From Pectinophora gossypiella (taxonomy: Eukaryota; Arthropoda; Insecta; Lepidoptera; Gelechiidae): DNA of 64,000 nt. Made by a program: the position numbers and the translations under genes. Below, in pieces: positions 53,135-62,690 of this stretch. A model generated the notes under the pieces. It was given only the letters and a program-made list of their open reading frames with translations. It was not told the origin of the DNA and searched no databases. The stretch is taken from the NCBI RefSeq assembly GCF_024362695.1, contig NC_065424.1, forward strand, positions 7,876,786 through 7,940,785, given 5' to 3'. How positions within the stretch are numbered: position 1 is the first letter of the stretch; each line of letters begins with the position of its first letter.

Positions 53135-53500
53135 AAACGTCGTACTCATTGTTACTTAATTCATAAATAAAATTCGAAAATAAGTCGAAAAGTAAAATTA
53201 GATTGATTTTTGATCATTTTAGAATGGCTTCTATCTCTGGGTTAGCATTTTATAATTTATCTTTGACCCAGTCAAATACCTTATTGCGAGGTTTTGCTAT
53301 TCTTTCAAATATTTTCCTCTCAGACGACGCCCTGCGCCGAGGTTCGCACCCTATGGGCACCCTCAGGCCTGTTGTCTTAAATTTTGCATCGAGTGAGAGC
53401 CCTCAGCGGTCCCCATTTGTCCGACCAAGTAGTGAAGGCCATTTGCGACAAACCTACAAAACTAACAAAAACCACAACCGAAATTCGAATTTCGAATGAG
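53135..53500 (+). repeat. Repeat K followed by repeat E end
   Basis: 53135-53285 (TACTCATTGTTACTTAATTC, TTAGCATTTTATAATTTATC, TTTGACCCAGTCAAATACC) recurs at 56765-57140, where a Helitron splits it. 53300-53475 is the second half of repeat E. Confidence 0.6.
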
Positions 53501-53559
53501 ACATTACAAAAAGGCTCATGGTACATGAAATACAAATATTGCATCAATTTAAGAAAGCA

Positions 53560-53660
53560 TTTACGTCCAATAAAACTTATCGGTCATATAGGAAAATACA
53601 CGGCAATCGGCGGTCATATCGCTTAAGGCGATTTCTTTCAAGCAACCGTAATATAGTGAG
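53560..53660 (-). repeat. LINE 3' tail fragment
   Basis: Reverse complement of the GGTTGCTTGAAAGAAATCGC tail family (GGCGGTCATATCGCTTAAGG on the plus strand). 53661-54050 shows no repeat and is presumably the upstream region of the next gene. Confidence 0.5.
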
Positions 53661-54054
53661 GAAACTAGGTAAAAAAAAAGATGACTTCGTTTAACACCAT
53701 ACTTAGTCGTTTATAAGAATGGCAAGTAAGTAATTTGTCATTTAGAAATTGATATCTTTCACAATTTATTGTTGATTTAGGAAACAACTGGGTGTCAAGA
53801 CGTCTAAACATTACACCATGAAGGTCGTATACCTACTTTAAAAAAACATGGGAAAAATACTCAAGCAATGACACATTCAGTTATTCATCCTATTATGATG
53901 TACTAACAATCAACAAACAAAGAATTAATTGTTGATTGACCTGACCGTTTTGCGTTCAAATTAAACAGTTTTATACCAAAGATATTGAGTTGAGAATCGC
54001 CTGAGTTTTGAAGAAGAAACCGGGACACTTACGGTATTAAATAGCTTTGAACAG

Positions 54055-54060
54055 TATAAA
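54055..54060 (+). promoter_or_regulatory. TATA box of the small secreted-peptide gene
   Basis: AGTATAAAGG lies 51-56 bases before the start codon, with a plausible start of transcription about 30 bases further on (around ACACATTGACTACTG). The position is right for a short 5' leader. Confidence 0.75.
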
Positions 54061-54110
54061 GGAAGATCCAAAAACAGATGGTACACACATTGACTACTGC
54101 TGCATACAAA

Positions 54111-56527
54111 ATGAAGGTGTTGGTGAGTGTCTCGTATAGTATTCCTTCCTTGAACAGTTAGATGCCAAAAGTGCCAGTGACCTTTGCTAAAATTTTAAAT
54201 ATGGTGTGCCATAACGCGTCCTGTCTCAGGGTCCAAACTGAATTCGTTTTTATGTTTTATGTTCCACGTTAACAGCCTCCGTGGTCTAGTGGTTAGATCA
54301 TCAGGCTCACGATCTGGAGGTCCGGGTTCGATTCCCGATGGGACATGGTCGAAATCACTTTGTGAGACTGTCCTTTGCTTGGTAAGGACTTTTCAGGCTT
54401 GAATCACCTGATTGTCGGAAAAAGTAAGATGATTCCGTGCTTCGGAGGGTACGTTAAGCTGTTGGTCCCGGCTATTAGAAAACACCTTCACCAACCCGCA
54501 GTGGACCAGCGTGGTGGAGTATGCTCCATATCCCCTCCAGTTGATTGAGGGCAGGCCTGTGCCCAGCATTGGGACGTATATAGGCTGTTTATGTTTTATG
54601 TTCTATTCGTGTTTGGATCAAAGATAATAAGTAGGGTAATTTTCAAAGATCATCATCTCCCTAGCATTATCATGTTTTTCATAGGGTCCGCTTTCCTAAC
54701 CTGAAGATTTGACAGATCCGGTTTTTACAGAATCGACTGCCAAATTGACGCAGCCGTTTGAGTTATCACGCAAAATATGGTCAGACATCGAGTTGCAGAA
54801 AACGGCCCGCGAATACCAATAACATCATATAAGCTCACGACTATATCCTAATTAAGTACATCCATCACATGATGAACTAAGTACCCACACCTCACCAAGC
54901 TTTCTGTTAAAACAACGTCATAAGTCTTACTTTCTGGACAATCAGGTGATCAGTCAGTAATGTCCTAACCAAACTAGGGATCACAAAGTGATCTTTGTGA
55001 TTTGTCCCTACCAGGATTCGAACCCGGTACATCCGAATCGTGAGCACAACGCAAAAAAAAAGTAAAAAGTAAGATGATCCGTGCTTCGGAAGGCACGTTA
55101 AGCCGTTGGTCCCGGTTACTACTTACTGATGTAAGTACGTAGTCGTTACAGGAGGCATATGGCGGCTCAATAATAATTAATAACCCTGACACCAGGTTTG
55201 GTGGGGTTGGTATTCCACCTCACAACCCACACGAGCGTGATAAGTGGTGAGCCGTATCGCTGTCTATAATGGTCGAGCCAACTGTGTTAGTGAAAACTGC
55301 ACTTAAGATAAATTAATAACTCATTGGTGCAAGTCCAGTACCGGGGTTTGGAGAAGAAAGCTGATGTACCACAGGATCACAGCGACTCAGAATACCATGT
55401 TCTTTTGCAGATTATCCTCCTCATCACAGTTCTGGCTTTGCACGTAGCGTCCTCCGCGCCGAGCCGGCTACACGACCTGGAGCAAGCCATGATGAACCAG
55501 CTGCACAGGCCCTGGCACGAGTCCAGACCGACCTCTGAGCATCCGAGGAAGGGTGAGGGGTGCAAGGGAGGACGATGCAAGGTTAGATATATACAGTGGC
55601 CCCCGATTCCTGCAGACACCTCCTAATTTTATTTTAAATTATACCTGTCATTTTCTTATCCACCGATTACAAAAGAGACGGATGATTGACGACTGTTAAT
55701 TTTAAAATGAATGAATAACACGGGCGAATAAAATAGGCATCTCGCTCATGTGCAATCCGTTTGACGTGTGCTGTCAACTAAATTCTGTCGGGTTATTGGT
55801 TTAAATTTCTGCCTAAAATTGACGTGTGTTTCATATGTCTGTCTATTCTTAAATTTTATACCCGTCCCGTTAATCGTTTGGCGGCTCAAATAACCCTAAC
55901 ACCAGGGTGGATGAGGCTGGTATTCCACCTCACAAGAAGAAGAAGACCCGTCCCTTTCCCTTTCGACGGATAGGATAAATGACAGGTATAACTTAAAATA
56001 AATTTAAACGATGTGTACTGGAATCAACTCCATAGTTATTACAAAACGAACACTAAAAGATTAAACTAGGTTTAAAATACAGCCTTTTTCTAGCATTTTT
56101 TTTACTCCTACTTTGAGAAGACTAACTATTACTATAATCAGTTAAGTCATTTTATAAGATATGTTGAAATACCAATAGTCCTTGGTTATGTTGATTTCTT
56201 TTGTTTTTTTTTTTGGCATTTTATAAGTTATATTCAAAGACCAAGTATTAGTCCTTGGTTATGTTGATTTCTTTTGTTTTTTTTTTTTGGCATTTTATAA
56301 GTTATATTCAAAGACCAAGTATTACTCCTTGGTTATGTTGATTTCTTTTGTTTTTTTTTTGGCATTTTATAAGTTATATTCAAAGACCAAGTATTAGTCC
56401 TTGGTTATGTTGATTTCTTTTGTTTTGTTTTTTTTAGGTACAAGAAGGATGCGAGGGTTGCCAATACGCAGTGCCTATCCAGTTTAATAATTTTGAAGAG
56501 TTTAATAGCAATAATTATAAAAACTGA
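54111..56527 (+). CDS. Small secreted four-cysteine peptide (90 residues, 3 exons), not recognised
   Basis: Exons 54111-54122, 55411-55581 and 56438-56527 have GT-AG junctions, all in phase 0, and join to 273 bases (90 residues plus stop). Residues 1-20 (MKVLIILLITVLALHVASSA) form a strong signal peptide. A first exon coding only MKVL, ending inside the signal sequence, is common in insect small secreted proteins. The mature part (21-90) starts PSRLHDLEQAMMNQLHRPWH, has a Pro/Glu/Arg-rich stretch, then four cysteines at 55, 60, 66 and 69 (CKGGRC, CEGC), and ends in an Asn/Phe-rich tail (FNNFEEFNSNNYKN). A TATA box precedes it. No canonical AATAAA was found close to the stop. No domain is recognised; an immune, venom-like, cuticular or hormone role would be a guess. 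Introns hold repeats. Confidence 0.7.
54272..54595 (+). mobile_element. SINE family C, full length, in intron 1 of the peptide gene
   Basis: Head GCCTCCGTGGTCTAGTGGTT, B box GGTTCGATTCC, core at about 54437-54472, tail GGCAGGCCTGTGCCCAGCAT and ACGTATATAGGCTGTTTATG. Confidence 0.87.
54645..54742 (-). mobile_element. SINE family B, 3' fragment, in intron 1
   Basis: ATAGGGTCCGCTTTCCTAAC, TGAAGATTTGACAGATCCGG and an ATCATCATCTCC tail on the plus strand. Confidence 0.75.
54835..55310. repeat. Repeat F split by a SINE A pair, intron 1
   Basis: Repeat F runs 54835-54922 (CATGATGAACTAAGTACCCA, AGCTTTCTGTTAAAACAACG) and continues 55240-55310 (GTGATAAGTGGTGAGCCGTA, GAGCCAACTGTGTTAGTGAA). Between them lie a minus-strand SINE A head half (54925-55050) and a plus-strand tail half (55062-55238), back to back. 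Confidence 0.7.
55600..56035. mobile_element. MITE M4 in intron 2 of the peptide gene, with a SINE A scrap
   Basis: CCCCGATTCCTGCAGACACC at the left and GATGTGTACTGGAATCAACT at the right. A SINE A tail fragment (GTTTGGCGGCTCAAATAACC..AAGAAGAAGAAG) is inserted at 55875-55945. It begins only about 18 bases after the splice donor at 55582. Confidence 0.72.
56156..56436 (+). repeat. Tandem repeat ending at the splice acceptor of exon 3
   Basis: About four units of roughly 80 bases, each with CCTTGGTTATGTTGATTTCT, a long T run, GGCATTTTATAAGTTATATT and CAAAGACCAAGTATTA. The last unit ends in TTTTTTTTAG, which is the acceptor of the third exon. Each earlier unit has the same pyrimidine tract but GGC instead of AG. 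Confidence 0.8.
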
Positions 56528-56589
56528 CTGATTTCATATTTTCTGTGTTTTATTTCCATCTAGTGGTTTGAAAAGGGATCTGTGTCTAA

Positions 56590-56765
56590 CAGTGAGACGA
56601 TTATCCATACATACATACATAACCTTACGCCTATTTCCCACCGAGGTAAGCAGAGACTATAGAATTCCATTTGCTTCGATCCTGACACACTTCTCTTGTT
56701 TCCTCCACATTCATCAATCGCTTCATACACGCACGCCGGTTCAGAGTAGATCGTACTAGACCAAT
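56590..56765 (-). repeat. Repeat T
   Basis: On the plus strand CATACATACATACATAACCT, CCCACCGAGGTAAGCAGAGA, CGCTTCATACACGCACGCCG. The (TATG)n end marks the 3' side. Confidence 0.6.
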
Positions 56766-57170
56766 CGTACTCATTATTACTAAATTCATAAATCAAATTC
56801 GAAAATAATTCAAAAAGTAAAATGTTTTTGAGTTTTGATCATCTTAGACTGGCTTCTATTTCTGGATTAGCATTTTATAACTTACTAGCGACCCGCCCCG
56901 GCTTCGCTCGGGTGCTGAGGAAAAAATGAAATTATTTACGACATCACATTAAAAACCTCAAAAAAAAACAGTATTTCTTCACTATTTAATGGATGTTATT
57001 ATACATAAACCTTCCTCTTGAATCTTGCATCAAAATCCGTTGCGGAGTTTTAAAGATTTAAGCGTACATAGGGATATAGGGACAGAAAAAGCGACTTTGT
57101 TTTATACTATGTTTGACCCGGTCAAATACCCTATTCTATTTTATTTGACCAACAGAACGTAATATTTCAT
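56765..57170. repeat. Repeat K split by a Helitron
   Basis: TACTCATTATTACTAAATTC..TTAGCATTTTATAACTTA before and TTGACCCGGTCAAATACC after the Helitron. Compare the unbroken form at 53135-53285. Confidence 0.65.
56885..57112 (-). mobile_element. Helitron family 2, third copy
   Basis: The 3' end reads CCGGGGCGGGTCGCTAG on the minus strand, next to host A/T. The 5' end stops at ACATAGTATAAAAC, lacking the first few bases. Same family as 4756-5013. Confidence 0.82.
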
Positions 57171-57475
57171 GAATTAACTAAGAACAGACTAGTTATTTGA
57201 GTTGCGGCAAATTGCAATTGCAAAAAATATGAAGGTTAAGACGCATAATTGTTTTAATTAACGGTAAACTGTTTGAGCAGACGCAAACTCGAGGTTTCTT
57301 CAAACCACCTTATGTCACAGAACTCCTTTTGATCAATTTAAAATAACGGTTAAGTAAGTAGTAATTAAAACACATAATAACGGGTTCTTACCGCGTTTAA
57401 AGTAGGGATATGAGACTCCCGATATTTCGACACTGTTGCAAGTGCCATGACCACGGGATGACATGATCAGTCATC

Positions 57476-59158
57476 AGAATCAGAATCATTTATTCAACGT
57501 AATTATCATGGATAAACTTGTTGAAGGTCAATGTAACATTTTTGAATTTACGTCATTTCGCAAGGTGTTATGGCTGAGGAGAAGAAATGACAAGAAACTG
57601 CAACAGCAACACATCTTTTAAATCAATGAGGGTACATTACAAGTTATTAATAACTAGAGGAACACATTCAATACCAGACATTTTTATCATTTAGGTAATC
57701 ATTAATCTTATAATAGGCTTTTTTACATAAAGTAAGCTTCACGTGAGCTTTAAATTTGTTCTCTGACAAATTTAAAATATTATCTGGTATTTTATTGTAA
57801 AAACGTATACATAACCTCAAAAAAGATGAATTTAATTTACTTAATCTAGAATTTTGAACAACAATTTTATTTTTATTCCTTGTATTGTAAGTATGCCTTT
57901 CACAGTTTCTCGGAAGGAGAGATACATTTTTACGCACATACATAATGTTTTCATAAATATATTGACTTGCGACCGTCAGTATATTTATTTCTTTAAACAG
58001 CTCCCTTAAAGAGTCCCGACAACGCAGATTATAAATAGCGCGAACTGCCCTTTTTTGAATAATGAAAATAGTTTCTACATCAGCGGCTCGACCCCACAAT
58101 AAAATACCGTAAGACATTATGCTGTGGAAGTAGCTGAAGTAGATAAGTTTAGCAGTGGGTACATCTGTGAGTTGTCGGATTCTTCTGACGGCATATGCTG
58201 CTGAACTTAGCTTGCCCGCTAGTGATACAATATGTGGGCCCCATTGAAGTTTTGAATCTACAGTAATTCCTAAGAAAACGGTGTGTTCAACAAAATCTAG
58301 TTTCTCGTCGTTAATTTTAATGTTATTATTTACTTTCTTTACGTTTGGTAGAACAAATTTAATACACTTCGTTTTCTTAGCATTTAGAACTAGATTATTT
58401 ACTGTAAACCAGCTTAAAGCCTGCGACACAGCGCTGTTTGCTTCGTCAAGTTCCTCTAACTTTCTATCGATTTTAAATATAAGAGAAGTGTCATCCGCGA
58501 ACAGTACAATGTCAGCTTGGTTCTGTACTACATAAGGTAAATCATTTATGTACACTAAAAAAAGGAACGGCCCCAAAATGGATCCTTGAGGAACTCCCAA
58601 ATGGGAGTTCCTCAAGGATCAAATGAACATGAGAGCCCGAAGGAGTCGTACTATTGATTTGTACCTTTTGTATCCTATCACCTAGATATGAATTTAACAA
58701 ACTGAGAGCTCCATTATTTAATCCATAGTGCCTCAATTTCAAAAGCAAGGTCTCGTGATCCACGCAGTCGAATGCCTTAGACAAGTCACAGAATACTCCT
58801 ACGGCATTCTGCGACTTCTCCCAAGCATCGAAAATGTGTCGAACAAATGTGACACTCGCGTCTGTTGTATACCGACCCTTAGTAAAACCAAACTGCTGGC
58901 TGTGAAGTAAGTTATTTAAATTAAAATGACATAGCAGTTGGTCGAGAATAATTTTCTCGAAAATTTTACTAAGTACTGGTAGAATAGAAACCGGTCTATA
59001 ATTCGTGGGGTCTGATTTTGTGCCCGATTTAAAAAGAGGTATAACTTTACTGATTTTCATTAAATTTGGAAAAGTGCTATTTTCAACACTCATATTAAAA
59101 ATGTAAGCTAGATATGGTGCTAAGATATCAATAACAGAGCTCATCAATTTGACAGACA
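57476..59158 (-). mobile_element. 5'-truncated non-LTR retrotransposon (CR1/Jockey-like)
   Basis: Runs on the minus strand from the RT domain to a 3' untranslated region ending in GATTCTGATTCTGATGA. 5' truncation and a short repeated 3' tail are typical. No RNase H. It belongs to a different clade from the element at 2698-4546. Confidence 0.85.
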
Positions 59159-59159
59159 T
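57668..59159 (-). pseudogene. LINE reverse transcriptase ORF broken by a 22-base inverted insertion
   Basis: The first part (59159-58621) has VIPLFKSG, NYRPVSILPVLSKIFEKII, QFGFTKGRYTTDA and the catalytic FCDLSKAFDCVDH. The second part (58607-57668) has GVPQGSILGPFLFLVYINDL, FADDTSLIF, AKKTKCIKF, FLGITVDSKLQWGPHI and a C terminus with RFYNKIPDNILNL. The two parts are in different frames because 22 extra bases, an inverted copy of the adjoining sequence, are inserted just before GVPQGS. Apart from this break both halves are open. The endonuclease and the start of RT are absent. Confidence 0.85.
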
Positions 59160-59324
59160 CCCGCAGTCATCCCGTGATCATGGCACTTGCAACAGTGTCG
59201 AAATATCTGGAGTCTCATATCCCTACTTTAAACGCGATAAGAACCCGTTATTATGTGTTTTAATTATGATAATAACCGCGTAAACTTGAAACAAAGTAAG
59301 TAGTGGGTATTATTCTTTCCTCTA

Positions 59325-59590
59325 CGACAACGGCCTCGATCCAGAGGTCCCGGGACCGAACCCCAGTGGGGTCATATGATAAACATCACTTTGTGATCCC
59401 TAGTTTGGTTAGTTTGGCAGGCAGATCAAACCTGTCGGAAAGTACGATCTGTGCTTCGGAAGGCACGTTAAGCAGTCGGTCCCGGCTGCTACTTACTTAA
59501 GTAAGTATGTAGTCTTTACATGAGCCATGTCAGAAAACTCTGGCCGTTCAATAGTAACCGTGACACCTAGGTTGGATCTCACAACCAAAA
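59325..59590 (+). mobile_element. SINE family A, degraded
   Basis: GGCCTCGATCCAGAGGTCCC, GTGCTTCGGAAGGCACGTTA and a worn tail. The A-box part of the head is lost. 59591-60060 holds a short (TATG)-module relic at 59630-59690 and otherwise nothing supported. Confidence 0.65.
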
Positions 59591-60059
59591 CAGAGAAGCT
59601 CTTGAAGGGCCAGAAAATCATACAACGCGTTCAGCTGCTTATCATCCAGGGCATGTCGTAAAAACCGACACAGAGATTGTGTTTATTCCATTTGATTTTG
59701 ACACAATAAATTGTGTCTGTGGCATGCCTTTCATATGCGTGATCTAAGGTCCATATTCCCTTCAGACCTTCACCTCGCGTTGTGTCTCAAGATATAATGT
59801 ATTTTTAACTGGTTTATACGGCATTCAGACGAGAATAATGTAATAATAGTAAATACTAAATTAGAGGTGTTATGACAAAAAGGGCAGAGGTCTCTCAACT
59901 TGAGTAATTTAGACAGTTGGTAAGGTTCCATTGTCAAAGTTACGGCGATAAGCACACATTGGCCCCGATTCAATTCAATTAAATTCATGTATTTGCAAAT
60001 AACCAATCATATACATCAGATGCAAATTAATATAAGTTAATTAAGGTAACAATAGGTAC

Positions 60060-60445
60060 GATCCCAGCAAACGCTTCCTAATTTTATTTTAAGTTATACC
60101 TGTCATTTTCTTTTCCACCGAAAAGGAAAGGGACAGACGCTTGACAACTGTTAATTTTAAAACGAATTAAAAAGTTTGATTTCACGTGTCCTATCAACTT
60201 AATTCTGTCGGGTTATTGGCCAATATACATTTTTAGAAGGATTTTTAGATTTGTGCTTAAAATTTATTTACCTACTTATTTATTTTCATAGGATAATAAA
60301 CAATTATAATTACATAATATGTTAACAATAGGTATAGGATATGTATAGATAAGTACATTTACAATTAACCACATTATCCGCGTATTAAAAATTGTCGTGT
60401 GTTCCATAAATAATAATTTTATGCCTGTCGATTATCCGTCAATTT
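60060..60445. mobile_element. MITE family M4, partial and interrupted
   Basis: ACCTGTCATTTTCTTTTCCA, CCGAAAAGGAAAGGGACAGA, TTAATTCTGTCGGGTTATTG; AT-rich sequence inserted at 60265-60390 and the right end lost after ATGCCTGTCGATTATCCGTC. Confidence 0.65.
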
Positions 60446-60911
60446 CCTGGAAAGTCCCTCTTTAAAAGATCGCATAAGGGATGGGACTCAGTTCTTCAAA
60501 ATAAAATTAATCAATTGCTTTACAGCAACAAGGCCGCCCCAGTGAACTCTAGGGAGGAAAGCTGTTTAGGTACAAGTTGCATGACCGAAAACTCTAAATT
60601 GCGTACTTGGCGTCATTTTATGTCATTATTTTGTCTGTACAAAATACTTTTGCGTTTAATGTTTCCGACTCTTCAAGGTAACCTCGACTGTCACCCGTGC
60701 TAAGACTTAATAGGCCTCTGCCAGTCGCTGGCTGAACGCGCACGAAGCCAGTGCCTCACAGACAAAAAGGAAAAACTTTCGCGCCAATTTTAAAATGACA
60801 GCTCGAATACCGCGGATTCAAAATGTGAAAACAAAAATTAACTTTTTCTTTTTAAAATAACACAGTACAATATTTTTATTAAATGTGATTTTTTAAGACT
60901 TTAGTACAAAA
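60446..60911. other. Repeat-poor region, possible promoter
   Basis: 60446-60490 carries a GGAAAGTCCC piece of repeat H. From 60690 to 60800 the sequence is GC-richer and unique (CCAGTCGCTGGCTGAACGCG), then AT-rich up to the possible start codon at 60912. No TATA box stands out. Confidence 0.35.
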
Positions 60912-61000
60912 ATGTGTGTTTTATTGAAGACATTTTGGTGGTTTTTGTGTTTGAATGTTATTTTGTGTAGCAGTAGAGTGCCATATCGGAGCGATGAGGG
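60912..61000 (+). CDS. Possible first exon with signal peptide
   Basis: ATG opens MCVLLKTFWWFLCLNVILCS followed by SRVPYRSDEG, a plausible secretory signal and cleavage region. Two explanations fit. It may end at a GT inside GATGAGGGGTATCC (about 60999-61001) and splice to the acceptor TTTCTTTCAG at 61075-61084 (next residues DHYQESPIKK), or it may simply be a chance frame of 96 residues. The surroundings are repeat-poor, which favours a real gene. No domain is recognised. Confidence 0.3.
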
Positions 61001-61391
61001 GTATCCAACGGGACTAATGTCTGTGTGTATGTATTTATCACTGAATTTATGTATGTCTTATTGTGTTTCCGCAATTTCTTTCAGGCGATCACTACCAGGA
61101 GTCACCCATAAAAAAAACTTTATTTGTTTTTATTTTATTTCACATTTTATTGTACACGAAACAGGACAAATACTTACAATTAGATTAAGACATGACAGAT
61201 GACCGGTTCAGCTAATTTATAGTAGAAATTTATTCGAACAGACAGGGAGAGATATAAACTTAAACTAGGAGAGGGCAGATAGGGGACTTTTTTTACGTTT
61301 CCCAAAAAGTATATAGATGGCACTGTTCAGATTAAATATGATAATTATCTACTTTCTCATTGCTCATTATTCAAAAATATAAACGTATATA

Positions 61392-61833
61392 ATTGGGTCG
61401 TTCTTCTTTTTTATCGACAATAAAAAGACATTTTCCCAATTAATCGGACTTAACATCTTAAAAATTATAACGGCAATAAATATTTTAAAACATCATATAA
61501 AGATCTGTCCGTAAAGGACTATTTAGTGGTTCTCTTTATCTTGGTAACATACTTTTCTTTGCAGGCGCATTCCAAAAAATATTGTGACAGAGTGGCCCTT
61601 TTCATCGGAGACAGCATTTCAATATACCACTCTGTCACAAAATTTTGTGAAAAACAATGAAGCTACGTTAATAACTAATTGAGGAACCGATTAGTATTTT
61701 GCTTGTATTTTGAGTATAATAAGATAACTATATTTTTGGACAATGAAAACATGAAATAAAATTCTAAAACATAACTTATCAAAAGCAGAACGTAAGACAG
61801 ATCATTGTCGATAAAAAAGAAGAACGACCCAAT
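61392..61833. mobile_element. MITE family M7 with 30-bp inverted ends and an inner hairpin
   Basis: Ends are ATTGGGTCGTTCTTCTTTTT (continuing TATCGACAAT) at 61392-61421 and the reverse complement at 61804-61833. An inner inverted repeat, TTGTGACAGAGTGG at 61582-61595 and CCACTCTGTCACAA at 61627-61640, lies near the middle. It is inserted in repeat H-like sequence (61300-61330 and 61855 onward). No transposase. Confidence 0.78.
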
Positions 61834-61854
61834 GATGTTGCTACCTATATTACT

Positions 61855-61990
61855 TCAGTTTATTTTGATCAGAATAATAATGGGTTGAAGATGTGTTGCG
61901 CCTGGGTGGGTCATACATAATTTATACCCAAAAACCAAGATAAAAGATGCATATGTCTGTTAAACGAAGACAAAATATCTGGAAAGTCCC
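61855..61990 (+). repeat. Repeat H
   Basis: TTTTGATCAGAATAATAATG, AGATGTGTTGCGCCTGGGTG, TTATACCCAAAAACCAAGAT; matches the reverse complement of 23100-23200. 61991-62309 shows nothing supported. Confidence 0.55.
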
Positions 61991-62309
61991 TCACTGCAAG
62001 ATAAATAGAAGAAATAAAAGTCTTATGTGTACTTACAATAAACAATTTAATGGGTAAAATGGTCCTCAGCAAAATTCAATACTTTAGACATCTTCTAGAA
62101 CCAAATATTTTCATCCAACTAAATTGTATGGTTGTAAGGAAAGGTGTATGAGAATCACGTACCAATGAGTCGGCGTTAGACCTTTTTCGCGAACAATTTA
62201 CAATGGCGCCGTGGCAATGACCTCTAATATAGCATTATTGTTTTTATATACTTACTTACCAACTGTCTTACTTATAAAAAAACAGGAAAATAACATCTTC
62301 CGTGACACC

Positions 62310-62500
62310 AGCCTCCGTAGTTTAGTGGTTAGAGCGTTGGGCTTACGATCTGGAGGTCCGGGTTCGATTCCCGATGAGGACATTGTCGAAATCACTTTGG
62401 TAAGGACTTTTCAAGCTTGAATGACGTGATTGTCCGAAAAGTAACATAATTCCGTGCTTTGGAAGGCACGCTAAGCCGTTGGTCCCGGGCTACTCTGACT
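62310..62500 (+). mobile_element. SINE family C, 5' part
   Basis: Head GCCTCCGTAGTTTAGTGGTT, B box GGTTCGATTCC, core (GTGCTTTGGAAGGCACGCTA), breaks off after GGTCCCGGGCTA. Confidence 0.8.
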
Positions 62501-62511
62501 TCGTCTACTCT

Positions 62512-62690
62512 GAACTTCCGTGCGTGTATGCAATGATTGATGGATGAAAGTATATTTGATTTGATTTGATTTGATTTGATGAATGTGGAGGAAGCAAGAG
62601 AAGTGTGTCAGGATCGAAGCAAATGGAATTCCATAGTATCTGGTTACCCCGGTGAGAATTAGGCGTGAGTTTATGTATAAGTATGATTGC
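62512..62690 (+). repeat. Repeat T with an inserted (TTTGA)n tail
   Basis: CCGTGCGTGTATGCAATGAT, then AGTATATTTGATTTGATTTG at 62546-62580, then GAATGTGGAGGAAGCAAGAG and GGCGTGAGTTTATGTA. The (GATTT)n stretch splits the repeat T sequence. Confidence 0.6.

Larger units (their letters stand above)
57360..59290. mobile_element. MITE M6 with a LINE inserted at its centre
   Basis: Left arm 57365-57475 and right arm 59158-59280 together match the uninterrupted palindrome at 40270-40475 (shared ATTAAAACACATAATAACGG, GATATTTCGACACTGTTGCA). Confidence 0.82.

Noticed and set aside
56885..57112. Additional exon or coding part in the region after the small peptide gene
   Set aside because: The stop at 56525-56527 is in frame and the following DNA is repeat T, repeat K and a Helitron.
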